The position numbers were made by a program, and so were the translations under genes. Below the pieces are notes generated by a model. The model was not told the origin of the DNA. It saw nothing but the letters and a program-made list of their open reading frames with translations, and did not search any database. 62,898 nt of DNA from Photobacterium phosphoreum (GTDB taxonomy: Bacteria > Pseudomonadota > Gammaproteobacteria > Enterobacterales > Vibrionaceae). Below are positions 28,273 to 38,362 of the stretch, piece after piece. Within the stretch, counting starts at the first letter, position 1; each line of letters begins with the position of its first letter. The stretch covers positions 1,674,277 to 1,737,174 of the forward strand of contig NZ_MSCQ01000001.1 of assembly GCF_002954725.1 (NCBI RefSeq), given 5' to 3'.

Positions 28273-28709
28273 AAGTTTGATTGTACCATGCAAATAAAGC
28301 AGATTGCCGCAAAAAAGTGAGCCTGCTATGATTGCATTCTAGAATAAGTTTTTTTGCTTATTTTACTGACAAGGTGAGCATGCTCTCATCATTTCGGCTA
28401 TTTTATATACAACTCAGGTGATAAACGCAGCACGTGGCGTAAGACGTTATAGTTACCGGAGTTTTTTTTAGCGCGTCAGATTACAGATTTTTTTGATGTA
28501 ACAGATACAACCACACCTCGATGTGGTGATACCAGCTGTGTGTTTCAGATCTAACCATCTCTACATAGTTGGCTAATACGTGTGGCCATAGAGCACTCCT
28601 GCATTCCAACCGTGAGGTTGCACCCGTACATCAGACTTGGAGTCAGGCACCATCAAATAATTGAAGTAATTAGCGGCGCTAATACAACAACAATAATGAG
28701 TACAATATA
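28273..28709 (+). promoter_or_regulatory. rne promoter and long 5' leader
   Basis: Divergent region of about 440 bp between rluC and rne. In enterobacteria the rne mRNA has a structured leader (Rfam rne5) through which RNase E limits its own mRNA. Here the plus strand holds several hairpins: CCACA/TGTGG at about 28512-28527, and CAACC-GTGA-GGTTG at 28608-28621, a GNRA-type loop, followed by a stretch ending GACTTGGAGTCAGGC that looks like the conserved leader core. Equivalence to rne5 is inferred from position and this motif. Confidence 0.6.
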
Positions 28710-31700
28710 ATGAAAAGAATGTTGATTAACGCGACTCAGAAGGAAGAGTTGCGCGTCGCATTAGTTGATGGCCAAAAGCTATTTGATCTTGATATCGAAA
28801 GCCCAGGTCACGAATCTAAAAAAGCAAATATTTACAAAGGCCGCATCACCCGCATCGAACCAAGCCTGGAAGCTGCGTTCGTTGATTACGGTGCAGAACG
28901 CCATGGCTTCCTCCCTTTAAAAGAAGTTGCTAAAGATTACTTCCCGTCAAATTATTCTTACCAAGGTCGTCCTAACATTAAGGAAGTCTTGAAAGAAGGC
29001 CAAGAAGTTATCGTCCAAGTTGATAAAGAAGAGCGTGGCAACAAAGGTGCTGCTCTAACAACCTTTATCTCATTGGCTGGTAGTTACTTAGTGTTAATGC
29101 CTAATAACCCTCGTGCTGGCGGTATTTCTCGTCGTATCGAAGGTGAAGAGCGTACACAACTTAAAGCTGCATTAAGTACATTAGAACTGCCACATGGCAT
29201 GGGTCTGATTGTTCGTACTGCAGGTGTGGGTAAATCAGGTGAAGAGCTTGAGTGGGATTTAAACGTTCTTCTTAATCACTGGAGTGCAGTGAAAGAAGCC
29301 GCTGAATCTCAAGCTGCTCCGTTCTTGATCCACCAAGAAAGTAATGTTATTGCTCGTGCTATTCGTGATTATCTACGTCGTGATATCGGTGAAATTCTTA
29401 TCGATAGCCCACAAGTATTTGAGCGCGCACGTGATCATATCAAATTAATTCGTCCTGATTTCTTATCACGTATTAAGCGTTATGAAGGTGAAGTTCCACT
29501 ATTTAGCCACTACCAAATTGAAAGCCAAATTGACTCTGCGTTCCAGCGTGAAGTTCGTTTACCTTCAGGTGGCTCAGTCGTAATTGACCCAACAGAAGCA
29601 TTAACCTCGATTGATATCAACTCCGCGCGTGCGACGAAAGGCGGTGATATTGAAGAAACGGCACTACAAACTAACCTAGAAGCAGCAGATGAAATTGCAC
29701 GTCAATTACGTCTTCGAGATCTTGGTGGTCTTGTTGTTATCGATTTCATTGATATGACACCGGTTCGTCACCAACGTGAAGTAGAAAACCGTTTACGTGA
29801 AGCTGTTCGTGTTGACCGCGCACGTGTACAAATTGGCCGTATATCTCGCTTTGGTTTGCTTGAAATGTCTCGTCAACGTTTAAGCCCATCTTTAGCAGAA
29901 GCAAGCCATCACGTTTGTCCACGTTGTACAGGTACGGGTGTTGTACGTGATAATGAATCACTATCACTCTCTATCTTGCGTTTAATTGAAGAAGAAGCAC
30001 TAAAGGATAACAGTTCACAAGTTGTTGCAATTGTACCTGTTCCTGTTGCCTCTTATTTATTGAACGAAAAACGTCCAGCTGTACAGCACATTGAAAAATA
30101 TCACAGCGTACATGTTGTTATTGTGCCAAACGCTGACATGGAAACACCACACTTTGAAGTGTTACGTATCCGTGAAGGTGAAGAACAAGAGACGCTTTCA
30201 TACCATCTTCCTGGTGCTATTGATGCATTAAAAGAAGCGGAAGCGACTGAAGTTCCACAACAAGAGCGTACAGCTAAAAAACGTGAAGAACCTGTTCTAC
30301 ACGGTTTTGCAGCACCAAAGCAACCTGCGCCAGTGGTAACAACACCAGAAGTACAACAGGTCGTTAAACCACAAACGATTATTGCTCAAGCACCAAGTAT
30401 CTTTAGTCGTATTTTTGCTGCTATTTCTTCTTTCTTCAATAACAATACTGAACAATCAGTAACGGTTAAAGCAGAAGTTGAAGCGCCAGTAAAAGAGCAA
30501 TCAAATAACAATAATCGTCGTAGCAACAATAACCGTCGTCCTGATAATCGTCGTAATGACCGTCAAGGTAATCGCGATAACACTCGTCGTAATAACACCC
30601 AAGACAGTGATCAAGACAACAACACTGAGCAAGATCGCAACAACGAGCAGCGTCAACAGCCTCGTCGTCGCAATGAGCGAAATGAGCGCACGGAGAAAAA
30701 CCGTCAACCTCAAGAGCGCCCAGTGAAGCAACCACGTCCACCTCGTTCTGAAGAAGCGAAAGAGCAACCACGCCAATCTCGTAAAGAAGAGATTCAAGCG
30801 CAAAAGCAACAACGCCAACAATCAGAAGAAGTAAAAGTAAAAGCAATTGAGACCGTTACTGTTGAAGCGCCAGTAGCTCCAATAGAAGCTGAAGAGAAAG
30901 TTGTTAAAGTAAAACAACGTCGTCAACGTCGTCAGTTACAGAAAAAGATCCGCTTTACTGACAACGTAGAAACCGCTGTTGAAACTCAACCAATTGTTGC
31001 AGCTCAAGCAGTTGTTGAAACGAATGCTATTACAGCTATCACTAACCCAACACCATTAATGGAAATGGGTACAACGATTGCGAAAGAAGCACAAACAACA
31101 CCGACTCAAGATCAGCCAGTTGTTGATGACCAAGCTGAAACAAATGAGCAGGATAACAACCAACGTCGTAACCGTCGTTCACCACGCCACCTACGCGCTA
31201 GCGGCCAACGCCGTCGCCGTATTCGTGACACTCGCGGTGAAAAACAAGATTATGAGCAGCATGAAGATCCAAGCTGTTATAATGTTGCAGACGCGTTTGA
31301 GAATGCAGATATTGAAGCAACAGATACTATTAGCGATATGGTGAATGTTGTCTCTATTGTTGAGAAACCAAAAGCACTACGTCCAACATCAGGTGTAGCA
31401 GCACCAGAAATGGCAATGGGCAAAGTATGGTCTCGCATTAAGCCAACAATTGAAGCGCCTGTAGCCGACGTTGTTACAGAGCAGCCTCATCAGCCTGTAA
31501 TCGCTCAAGCATTACCAAAGGTGGTATCACAACCGTCTTTAGGTGGTGTTGCGATGCCTGAGCTTGCAATGGGTAAAGCATTCCCATTACGTTCAGTGCC
31601 AGTTGTTGAAACGCCAGTTGTTGAAGCACCTGTTGTTGAAGCACCTGTTGTTGAAGCGCCAGTTGTTGAAGCACCTGTTGTTGAAGCACCTGTTGTTGAA

Positions 31701-32147
31701 GCGCCAGTTGTTGAAGCACCTGTTGTTGAAGCGCCAGTTGTTGAAACGCCTGTTGTTGAAGCACCTGTTGTTGAAGCGCCAGTTGTTGAAGCGCCTGTTG
31801 TTGAAACGCCTGTTGTTGAAGCACCTGTTGTTGAAGCGCCAGTTGTTGAAGCGCCAGTTGTTGAAGCGCCAGTTGTTGAAACGCCAGTTGTTGAAGCACC
31901 TGTTGTTAAAACAGCATCAGCACCAATGACAAAAATTGTCACTGAAACTGTTGCGGTAACAGCAACCTCTCCACGTGGTTTCCATGCGGTAGCGGCAATG
32001 ACTAAAGCACCTGCGCCAACAGAAACAATGGCAAGCGTAAAAGTTGAAGCTGCACCATTACGTGAAGCAACGACAACGCGTTCTGCTGGTAGCCAAACAG
32101 CGACCAATACAGCAGCAGCACCAATGACTAAGCCATCTTTTGACTAA
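28710..32147 (+). CDS. rne: Ribonuclease E
   Basis: Essential endoribonuclease and degradosome scaffold, 1145 residues. The N-terminal catalytic half (about 1-510) has the S1 domain (about 35-120), metal-binding Asp302 ([11 protein letters not shown]) and Asp345 (IDFIDM), and the zinc-link CPRC (Cys403, Cys406). The C-terminal half is disordered: an amphipathic segment near 565-580 ([14 protein letters not shown]) that may bind the membrane, Arg/Asn/Gln-rich RNA-binding stretches (600-720), two short PEMAMGK/PELAMGK motifs, 21 PVVEA-type repeats (964-1068) and a final APMTKPSFD, likely the PNPase-binding tail. Confidence 0.96.
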   Translation: MKRMLINATQKEELRVALVDGQKLFDLDIESPGHESKKANIYKGRITRIEPSLEAAFVDYGAERHGFLPLKEVAKDYFPSNYSYQGRPNIKEVLKEGQEVIVQVDKEERGNKGAALTTFISLAGSYLVLMPNNPRAGGISRRIEGEERTQLKAALSTLELPHGMGLIVRTAGVGKSGEELEWDLNVLLNHWSAVKEAAESQAAPFLIHQESNVIARAIRDYLRRDIGEILIDSPQVFERARDHIKLIRPDFLSRIKRYEGEVPLFSHYQIESQIDSAFQREVRLPSGGSVVIDPTEALTSIDINSARATKGGDIEETALQTNLEAADEIARQLRLRDLGGLVVIDFIDMTPVRHQREVENRLREAVRVDRARVQIGRISRFGLLEMSRQRLSPSLAEASHHVCPRCTGTGVVRDNESLSLSILRLIEEEALKDNSSQVVAIVPVPVASYLLNEKRPAVQHIEKYHSVHVVIVPNADMETPHFEVLRIREGEEQETLSYHLPGAIDALKEAEATEVPQQERTAKKREEPVLHGFAAPKQPAPVVTTPEVQQVVKPQTIIAQAPSIFSRIFAAISSFFNNNTEQSVTVKAEVEAPVKEQSNNNNRRSNNNRRPDNRRNDRQGNRDNTRRNNTQDSDQDNNTEQDRNNEQRQQPRRRNERNERTEKNRQPQERPVKQPRPPRSEEAKEQPRQSRKEEIQAQKQQRQQSEEVKVKAIETVTVEAPVAPIEAEEKVVKVKQRRQRRQLQKKIRFTDNVETAVETQPIVAAQAVVETNAITAITNPTPLMEMGTTIAKEAQTTPTQDQPVVDDQAETNEQDNNQRRNRRSPRHLRASGQRRRRIRDTRGEKQDYEQHEDPSCYNVADAFENADIEATDTISDMVNVVSIVEKPKALRPTSGVAAPEMAMGKVWSRIKPTIEAPVADVVTEQPHQPVIAQALPKVVSQPSLGGVAMPELAMGKAFPLRSVPVVETPVVEAPVVEAPVVEAPVVEAPVVEAPVVEAPVVEAPVVEAPVVETPVVEAPVVEAPVVEAPVVETPVVEAPVVEAPVVEAPVVEAPVVETPVVEAPVVKTASAPMTKIVTETVAVTATSPRGFHAVAAMTKAPAPTETMASVKVEAAPLREATTTRSAGSQTATNTAAAPMTKPSFD
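31599..31913 (+). repeat. 15-bp tandem repeat inside rne (21 units)
   Basis: Twenty-one in-frame copies of a 15-bp unit encoding Pro-Val-Val-Glu-Ala, with Thr replacing Ala in four units and a final Pro-Val-Val-Lys-Thr. Silent CCA/CCT and GCA/GCG variation recurs in patches, suggesting duplication of multi-unit blocks. It lengthens the disordered acidic tail of RNase E. Long antisense frames here are products of the repeat. Confidence 0.97.
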
Positions 32148-32170
32148 GTTATTTTAAACTGCTAATAAAA

Positions 32171-32196
32171 AGCCATGCATCTGCATGGCTTTTTTT
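32171..32196 (+). terminator. Terminator after rne
   Basis: Eight-bp stem AGCCATGC / GCATGGCT with loop ATCT, followed by a T run, 23 bp after the rne stop. Confidence 0.92.
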
Positions 32197-32391
32197 ATTA
32201 CACTTTTTTGGGTCAATAATATCCACAAACTTTAACAATCTTATTACTGAGCGTAATTAGTATGCTCGCAAAGCACATCTTCACACCATTTAACAGCTTA
32301 AGTTGAAGCATTGTAAATCTTTCGGTAACATTCTGTTAATCAATATTTTTTAATTATCCATTCATTTTGCGAAGAGAAGAACGCCTAATAT

Positions 32392-33948
32392 ATGTCTGAA
32401 TTCCCTCAAGTCTCACAACAATCAGTCAAAAATGACATCCTCTCTGGATTAACTGTAGCACTTGCTCTAGTACCAGAAGCGGTGGCTTTTGCCTTTGTCG
32501 CAGGCGTTGATCCAATGGTTGGTCTATACGCAGCATTTATTGTCGGTTTAATTACTGCTATCTTTGGGGGTCGTCCTGGTATGATCTCTGGCGCAACAGG
32601 TGCAATGGCCGTGGTTATGGTCAGCCTTGTCGCCCAACATGGTATTCAATATCTGTTTGCTGCTGTTATGTTAGCCGGTGTATTTCAAATACTGGCAGGC
32701 GTATTCCGTCTCGGTAAATTTATTCGAATGGTACCGCATCCGGTCATGATCGGTTTTGTGAACGGTCTTGCGATTGTTATTTTCCTCGCTCAACTCGGTC
32801 AATTTAAAGTGCCATCACTGACTGGCGGCCTTGAATGGATGCACGGTACTCAGCTCTATATCATGCTGGGATTAGTACTGTTAACCATGTCTATCATTTA
32901 CTTTTTACCTAAACTCACCAAAGCGGTACCCTCTTCGTTAGTTGCCATTTTAACCGTAACAGCATTGGTGCATGTATTAGGTCTAGATTCACGCACTGTT
33001 GTGGATTTTGTCCGTACCATGAGTGGTGACGCTAACGCTACACTCGCAGGATCTCTACCTACTTTCGCACTACCTGATGTTGGTTTTAATCTAGCAACCC
33101 TTAAAATTATTTTACCTTATTCGTTAATTCTTGCGGCAGTCGGCTTAATCGAATCATTACTGACATTGACCGTTATTGATGAAATGACCAATACACGTGG
33201 TCACGGTAACCGTGAATGTGTCGGTCAAGGTATCGCGAACATCACCTGTTCTGTTTTTGGCGCTATGGGTGGTTGTGCGATGATTGGCCAGTCAATGATC
33301 AACATTAACTCTGGTGGTCGTGGCCGTTTATCGGGTATTACTGCTGCTATTGGTTTACTTGTGTTCATTCTGTTTGGATCAGCATTCATCGAAATTATCC
33401 CATTAGCCGCACTGGTTGGTGTGATGTTTATGGTGGTTATCGGTACGTTTGAATGGGCAAGTTTACGCATGATCCGTAAAGTACCTAAACATGACTTCTT
33501 CACTATTATTCTAGTGACTTGTGTGACGGTTGCAGCCGATCTTGCTGTTGCCGTATTCGTTGGCGTGATTTACTCAGCGTTAGTGTTTGCGTGGAACCAT
33601 GCCAAGCAAATTTATGCAAGTTCTCACATTGATAATGATGGCGCAAAAGTTTACCAAGTTAATGGTCCGCTATTCTTTGGTTCAGCTTCTCGTTTCCTTG
33701 AGTTATTTGATGCGACTAATGATCCACAAACCGTCATTATTGATTTTGCCCATTCACGAGTAGCTGACCACTCAGCGATTGAAGCGATTGATACCCTATC
33801 TGATCGCTATGCGACTCGTAATAAAACGCTTCATATTCGCCATCTAAGTCCTGAATGTCGTAGACTACTTCAAAAAGCAGGTAACTTAGTTGAAGTCGAT
33901 ATGATTGAAGATCCAACCTACAAAGTTGCGACTGATGTTCTAGGTTAA
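32392..33948 (+). CDS. SulP-family anion transporter with STAS domain
   Basis: Inner-membrane anion transporter of the SLC26/SulP family, 518 residues. The transport domain (about 10-400) has many hydrophobic helices with [37 protein letters not shown] and a [13 protein letters not shown] stretch. The C-terminal STAS domain (about 415-515) includes [12 protein letters not shown] and [11 protein letters not shown]. Family members carry sulfate, bicarbonate, chloride or dicarboxylates, and the substrate cannot be chosen from sequence alone. It is monocistronic with a terminator on each side; GAAGAGAAG precedes the ATG. Confidence 0.93.
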   Translation: MSEFPQVSQQSVKNDILSGLTVALALVPEAVAFAFVAGVDPMVGLYAAFIVGLITAIFGGRPGMISGATGAMAVVMVSLVAQHGIQYLFAAVMLAGVFQILAGVFRLGKFIRMVPHPVMIGFVNGLAIVIFLAQLGQFKVPSLTGGLEWMHGTQLYIMLGLVLLTMSIIYFLPKLTKAVPSSLVAILTVTALVHVLGLDSRTVVDFVRTMSGDANATLAGSLPTFALPDVGFNLATLKIILPYSLILAAVGLIESLLTLTVIDEMTNTRGHGNRECVGQGIANITCSVFGAMGGCAMIGQSMININSGGRGRLSGITAAIGLLVFILFGSAFIEIIPLAALVGVMFMVVIGTFEWASLRMIRKVPKHDFFTIILVTCVTVAADLAVAVFVGVIYSALVFAWNHAKQIYASSHIDNDGAKVYQVNGPLFFGSASRFLELFDATNDPQTVIIDFAHSRVADHSAIEAIDTLSDRYATRNKTLHIRHLSPECRRLLQKAGNLVEVDMIEDPTYKVATDVLG

Positions 33949-33968
33949 TCACTGTTAGATATTAAAAT

Positions 33969-34002
33969 AAAGCCCGTGTAGTCCTGTGACTACGCGGGCT
34001 TT
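33969..34002 (+). terminator. Terminator after the SulP gene
   Basis: Long stem AAAGCCCG-T-GTAGTC / GACTAC-G-CGGGCTTT with a 4-nt loop, 20 bp after the SulP stop. Confidence 0.87.
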
Positions 34003-34071
34003 CATTTATAATCACCAATACGTTATGATGGTATTTATTACACATACCACAATGTAACCAAAGAGGAAATT

Positions 34072-34677
34072 ATGGTTGATGCAACTACCAAGGACGATCG
34101 TCACCAAGCCCGTCAACAACGTTTAAAAGAGCAAGTTGATAATAAAATTAATGCCGCCCAACAAGAGCGTGGATTAGTGCTGGTAATTACAGGTAACGGT
34201 AAAGGCAAATCAACCTCTGGATTTGGAATGATCGCGCGTGCAGTGGGTCATGGACAACAATGTGGTGTTGGTCAATTTATCAAAGGTACATGGGATTGTG
34301 GTGAGCGTAACCTTCTGCAACAACACGGTGTAACCTTCTCTGTGATGGCAACAGGCTTTACGTGGGAAACCCAAAATAAAGCAGCAGATACCCTCGCAGC
34401 GCAAGCAACATGGGCTGATTGTAAAGCGATGTTAGCCGATGACCAATTGGATGTGGTATTGCTTGATGAACTGACTTATATGGTAACGTATGACTATGTT
34501 GATTTAGATGAGATTATTAACGCTATCAACGCTCGTCCATCACACCAAACGGTGATTATTACAGGACGCGCGGCTCATCGTCGTTTAATTGATATTGCAG
34601 ATACCGTTTCTGAAGTGCGCAATGTTAAACATGCTTTTGAGCAAGGGATAAAAGCCCGTAAAGGCATTGATTGGTAA
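34072..34677 (+). CDS. btuR: Corrinoid adenosyltransferase
   Basis: ATP:cob(I)alamin adenosyltransferase of the CobA/CobO/BtuR type, making adenosylcobalamin for salvaged or synthesised B12. 201 residues with P-loop GNGKGKSTSGFG, a GQFIKGTWDCGE stretch, the Walker-B-like VVLLDELTYM and TGRAAHRRLIDIAD. AGAGGAAA precedes the ATG. No cobalamin riboswitch fits in the 70 bp after the preceding terminator, and no other B12 gene is adjacent. Confidence 0.95.
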   Translation: MVDATTKDDRHQARQQRLKEQVDNKINAAQQERGLVLVITGNGKGKSTSGFGMIARAVGHGQQCGVGQFIKGTWDCGERNLLQQHGVTFSVMATGFTWETQNKAADTLAAQATWADCKAMLADDQLDVVLLDELTYMVTYDYVDLDEIINAINARPSHQTVIITGRAAHRRLIDIADTVSEVRNVKHAFEQGIKARKGIDW

Positions 34678-34837
34678 AATAATAAACCTAGCGTAACCAC
34701 TTTTGTTATTCATTATTTCGAATAAAAAATGAACACTTGTTTGAATTAAATGAAATTTTGCTATTAGAATAAGCATTACATTTTATAATACACCAATGCT
34801 TAATAAAAATATAAACAGCGTTAAAGCTGGAGACAAT

Positions 34838-35272
34838 ATGCCTTCCCACTTACCTAGCTCATTTAGTAAACCTTTTCTAAAAGTATTTCACATTTTAGAA
34901 GCGATATTATTAACCGCAATCACCTTAGCCACCGTTGTAGCGATGGTGAATGAATTTATCCATGTATTTGTTAACCGTAATATTCAGTTAACTGACATTT
35001 TATTAATGTTCATTTATCTCGAAATTCTCGCGATGGTGCAGCAATTTGTCGCTCACGGTAAAATCCCCGTACGATACCCGTTGTATATCGCAATTATGGC
35101 GATTGCCCGTTATATCACCCTTGGCATGAAAGAGCTTGATGGTACTTTTATTATTTGGCTATCACTGGCAGCATTCGTCTTAGCTGCAGCAACCGTTCTT
35201 ATCCGTATTGGTCATCACTATTGGCCTTATGAAGAACCAGAAGAACCCGGTAAAAAACAATCTGACGATTAA
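34838..35272 (+). CDS. psiE: PsiE-family membrane protein
   Basis: Small inner-membrane protein of 144 residues with four hydrophobic helices and the PsiE signature MFIYLEILAMVQQF ... IPVRYPLYIAIMAIARYI. E. coli psiE is induced by phosphate starvation; its function is unknown. I place the start at the ATG at 34838 with GGAG six bases upstream; an in-frame ATG 42 bp earlier has no such site. The C terminus is a short charged tail. It is convergent with dcuB. Confidence 0.88.
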   Translation: MPSHLPSSFSKPFLKVFHILEAILLTAITLATVVAMVNEFIHVFVNRNIQLTDILLMFIYLEILAMVQQFVAHGKIPVRYPLYIAIMAIARYITLGMKELDGTFIIWLSLAAFVLAAATVLIRIGHHYWPYEEPEEPGKKQSDD

Positions 35273-35318
35273 TCATCATCGCTATACCTTTTTAATCACA
35301 ATATAGCCATCATCAAAA

Positions 35319-35342
35319 AGGGCGAATCTAATGATTCGCCCT
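35319..35342 (-). terminator. Terminator between psiE and dcuB
   Basis: Ten-bp stem AGGGCGAATC / GATTCGCCCT with loop TAAT. A T run follows on the minus strand, so it should end dcuB transcription and may also serve psiE. Confidence 0.85.
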
Positions 35343-35375
35343 CTGCTTTTCTAATCTCAATTCATGCTATCACAA

Positions 35376-35410
35376 TAGCAATTAGCAATTAGCAATTAGC
35401 AATTAGCAAT
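35376..35410. repeat. 7-bp tandem repeat, five units
   Basis: Five exact copies of TAGCAAT, ending 9 bp from the dcuB stop. A short slippage-prone array in non-coding DNA. Confidence 0.95.
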
Positions 35411-35419
35411 AATTAACGC

Positions 35420-36742
35420 TTAAATAATGATTTGTGCGAGCACATAACCAATACAACAGGCTGAAATAACACCAATTAAGCCTGGCATCATAAAGCTATG
35501 GTTAAAGTACCACTTACCAATTTTAGTGGTGCCTGTTACATCAAAGTTCACTGTGGCAATGTCTGATGGATAGTTTGGTATAAAGAAATAACCGTATGTC
35601 GCAGGCATTAAACCAATTAATAACGCAGGATTTAATCCCATTGCTAAGCCTACAGGTAACATCATTCGCGCAGTAGCTGCTTGTGAATTCACCACTACAG
35701 AAACGGTAAATAGCGCTAATGCAAATGTCCACGGATAGCCTTGCACCATTTCAGTAATGCCTGATTTAAACGATGGCATAGCGTATTGGAAGTAAGTATC
35801 ACTCATCCAAGCAATACCAAAAATAGCAATCGCTGCTACCATGCCTGATTTAAACACCACCCCTTCTGGAACTTTCTGCACATTGGTACGCGTAACTAAT
35901 AAAATTAAGCCACCAAAACCTAGCATCATCATCTGGATAATCAATGACATCGATATTGGTGCAGCATCACCAATGGTACGAATTTCAGGCACCATTGCCA
36001 CGATCACAATCGTCACTAACGCGATGACAAACAAGATAACAGCATGCATCGCAGAACGTGGTAATTGCTCATTCAGTGACGTTTTAGTGGTATGCAAAAT
36101 TTGATCACGCCACACAGGATCTTGTAGTCGGCGTTGATATTCAGGATCATCTTCTAATTCTTTACCGCGACGTAAGCTATACAATGACAACAACAATGTA
36201 CCGCCTAATGTGGCAGGAATTGTCACCATTAAAATAGACAGTAAATTAACAGAGTCAGTAATCGTCGATAGTTGCGCGAGGTAATAAACCACTGCCGCAG
36301 AGATTGGACTTGCAGTGATCGCAAGTTGAGAGGCAACAGAAGAAGCCGCCATTGGACGCTCTGGACGAATGCCATTTTTAAGAGCTACATCACCAATGAT
36401 AGGCATAATTGAATACACAGCATGGCCTGTACCCAACATAAATGTCATAACATAAGTCACTAATGGACCAACAATAGTAACCCGCTTCGGATTACTACGT
36501 AAAATACGCTCAGCCACTTGTAGCATGTATTTTAAACCACCAGCCGCTTCGAGAATCGATGCACACGTCACAACGGCAAGGATAATCAACATAACAGTGA
36601 TCGGCGGTGACGTTGGCGGCATACGGAAGATAAATACTTCCACCAACAAACCTAAACCAGAGACAACCCCTAGCCCAATACCCCCAAAACGACTACCTGC
36701 ATATAACACTAATAGCAGGAATAAAAACTCCAAATACAACAT
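35420..36742 (-). CDS. dcuB: Anaerobic C4-dicarboxylate transporter DcuB
   Basis: Inner-membrane antiporter exchanging fumarate, malate or aspartate for succinate in anaerobic respiration. 440 residues, about ten to twelve helices, with the Dcu hallmark stretches GTGHAVYSIMPIIGDVA, RPERPMAASSVASQLAI, SPISAAVVYY, PNYPSDIATVNFD and GTTKIGKWYFNHSF. The PERPMAASS and GHAVY segments resemble DcuB more than DcuA; the paralogue choice is moderately sure. An FNR box lies about 90 bp upstream of the start, matching the anaerobic role. Confidence 0.9.
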   Translation of the reverse strand: MLYLEFLFLLLVLYAGSRFGGIGLGVVSGLGLLVEVFIFRMPPTSPPITVMLIILAVVTCASILEAAGGLKYMLQVAERILRSNPKRVTIVGPLVTYVMTFMLGTGHAVYSIMPIIGDVALKNGIRPERPMAASSVASQLAITASPISAAVVYYLAQLSTITDSVNLLSILMVTIPATLGGTLLLSLYSLRRGKELEDDPEYQRRLQDPVWRDQILHTTKTSLNEQLPRSAMHAVILFVIALVTIVIVAMVPEIRTIGDAAPISMSLIIQMMMLGFGGLILLVTRTNVQKVPEGVVFKSGMVAAIAIFGIAWMSDTYFQYAMPSFKSGITEMVQGYPWTFALALFTVSVVVNSQAATARMMLPVGLAMGLNPALLIGLMPATYGYFFIPNYPSDIATVNFDVTGTTKIGKWYFNHSFMMPGLIGVISACCIGYVLAQIII

Positions 36743-36828
36743 GACCTATTTCCCTATATATCACCGATACTCTGCTAACCAAAGTATCTACCATAAGGAG
36801 AAAATGCCTGTTATATCCATTAGCTATA

Positions 36829-36842
36829 TTGATAAATATCAA
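36829..36842 (-). promoter_or_regulatory. FNR box upstream of dcuB
   Basis: TTGAT-AAAT-ATCAA is an exact match to the FNR consensus TTGAT-N4-ATCAA. Its centre is about 93 bp upstream of the dcuB ATG. On the minus strand a TATAAC-like -10 candidate lies about 20 bp downstream, closer than the usual class II spacing, so the transcription start is not fixed. FNR control of dcuB is established in E. coli. Confidence 0.75.
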
Positions 36843-37138
36843 ACTACTTAATAGCAATTAACGCTTAATGTTACTTCTGAGAACCATCACAAATAACCGC
36901 CACTAACAAAGAACATCAACATTACCAATTGGCACCTTTATAGTTACAAAATAAATACCTTGGCGTAACCTTTTCGTCGTTGACGCTGAAAAATAAATCA
37001 CAATGCAGCCTTACACTACAATAGTAATACTCACCAATTTGCATTTAACAATGTTGTGTTAATGTTATTAACGCTCAGTTATTACTACTCAATAATCATT
37101 TCTCTATTATTAAAAACAAATAAAAAAAAGGACATAAA
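36843..37138. other. AT-rich intergenic stretch between dcuB and yhjD
   Basis: About 300 bp upstream of dcuB and downstream of yhjD. Apart from the flanking FNR box and the yhjD terminator I see no gene, repeat or clear site in it. Confidence 0.4.
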
Positions 37139-37166
37139 AAAAGGACAGCCAACGCGCTATCCTTTT
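37139..37166 (-). terminator. Terminator after yhjD
   Basis: AAAAGGA / TCCTTTT arms extended by AGC / GCT across one mismatch, with T run on the minus strand, about 35 bp past the yhjD stop. Confidence 0.8.
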
Positions 37167-37200
37167 AAAATAATCACACTCTGATGAGCACGATTAAAAA

Positions 37201-38172
37201 TTACTCTTCAATATCATCATCAGCGACAACACCATAGCCAGGGCGGTTTTCTTTGGCTGTAGCTATCCATGCCGCACAGAACAAGGTTAAGCGAGCAAAG
37301 AAATAGAAGAATGCCATTAACCCTATAATAGAACCAAAGGCAGCACCTGATGGAGAGCTGGCTAATTTCGGTAATAAGAATGTCATCGCAAATTTGATCG
37401 CTTCAAAGCCAATAGCTGCCAGTAATGTCCCCTGCATTAAACTTTTACGATTAAAGTGACGACGGGGCAACATCCAGAAGATCCATAAAAACATTAGATA
37501 GTTAGCTAAAATAGAAATGGTCAAAGCAATGGCCGTTAACACTGGACGTAACCAAGTGATCCCGCCTAAGCCTAGCGCATCAACAATCGTCGCTTGGGCT
37601 GAACCCGCAACAGAGGTTAATACCACTGTAAAAATCAATGCCGCAACCAGTCCGGTTAACCCAATAAGATCTTTACAATATTGCAGTAAAATATGTTCTT
37701 TATCTTCAGGCTTACGCTCCCACACATCACGGGTTTGTGCCCGTACCGCTTCACGTAAATTTCCCATCCAGCTAATACCAGAATAAAGCGCAATCGCTAA
37801 ACCACTTAAACCAACGGTAGTACGTTGGCTGATCGCCGTTTGCACCATTTGCTTTAAAGTATTTGCCAAACTTGGATCAGTCACACCAGCAACAATTTTA
37901 TCAATAATATTGGTTAGCAGTACTTGGTTTGAGGCTAAGATAAAACCCGCCGCAGCAAATAGCACCATTAAAATGGGAATAAGTGATAAAAATGAAAAAT
38001 AGGTAATTGCAGCACCAAACTGACTACCTAAACGATCGTTAAAGCGATCAGTTGCCCGTATAAAATGGTCAACCGGAGGTAGTGCTTTGATAGCATTGCC
38101 AATAAGAGTTAATACTCCCTTTACTTTAGAGAATAACGTCGATTTTTCAGATGATATTATTTTGTTAGTCAT
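37201..38172 (-). CDS. yhjD: YhjD/YihY/BrkB-family inner-membrane protein
   Basis: Integral membrane protein of 323 residues with about six helices. It strongly resembles E. coli YhjD: FNDRLGSQFGAAITYFSFLS, ALYSGISWMGNLREAVRAQ, RDVWERKPEDKE, and SPSGAAFGSIIGLMAFFYFF followed by ARLTLFCAAWIATA. The family was once annotated as ribonuclease BN, which is wrong. YhjD has been implicated in lipid or lipopolysaccharide export suppressor phenotypes, but its function is unsettled. It is monocistronic, ending in its own terminator. Confidence 0.93.
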   Translation of the reverse strand: MTNKIISSEKSTLFSKVKGVLTLIGNAIKALPPVDHFIRATDRFNDRLGSQFGAAITYFSFLSLIPILMVLFAAAGFILASNQVLLTNIIDKIVAGVTDPSLANTLKQMVQTAISQRTTVGLSGLAIALYSGISWMGNLREAVRAQTRDVWERKPEDKEHILLQYCKDLIGLTGLVAALIFTVVLTSVAGSAQATIVDALGLGGITWLRPVLTAIALTISILANYLMFLWIFWMLPRRHFNRKSLMQGTLLAAIGFEAIKFAMTFLLPKLASSPSGAAFGSIIGLMAFFYFFARLTLFCAAWIATAKENRPGYGVVADDDIEE

Positions 38173-38293
38173 AATTTGATTGCAGTGTCATAAAAATACT
38201 CAACAAGATTAGCAATGGATAAGAACAAAGCCAATCTAATAATAACAAGCCATTAAATACCTGCTACTTAATTGATTATGTAGTTAAAAAATA

Positions 38294-38321
38294 AAAGGTT
38301 TGCCGATAACAGCAAACCTTT
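38294..38321 (-). terminator. Terminator after asmA
   Basis: Perfect 10-bp stem AAAGGTTTGC / GCAAACCTTT with an 8-nt loop, then TATTTTTT on the minus strand. Confidence 0.87.
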
Positions 38322-38362
38322 CTATCCTATTTTACGTTAACAATACCACTCGATATGAAGCG

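Noticed and set aside
31474..32107. Long antisense open frames opposite the rne repeat region
   Set aside because: They encode pure repeat-derived strings (Leu/Gln or Thr/Gly/Ala), created by the 15-bp periodicity of rne; no start signals and no plausible protein.
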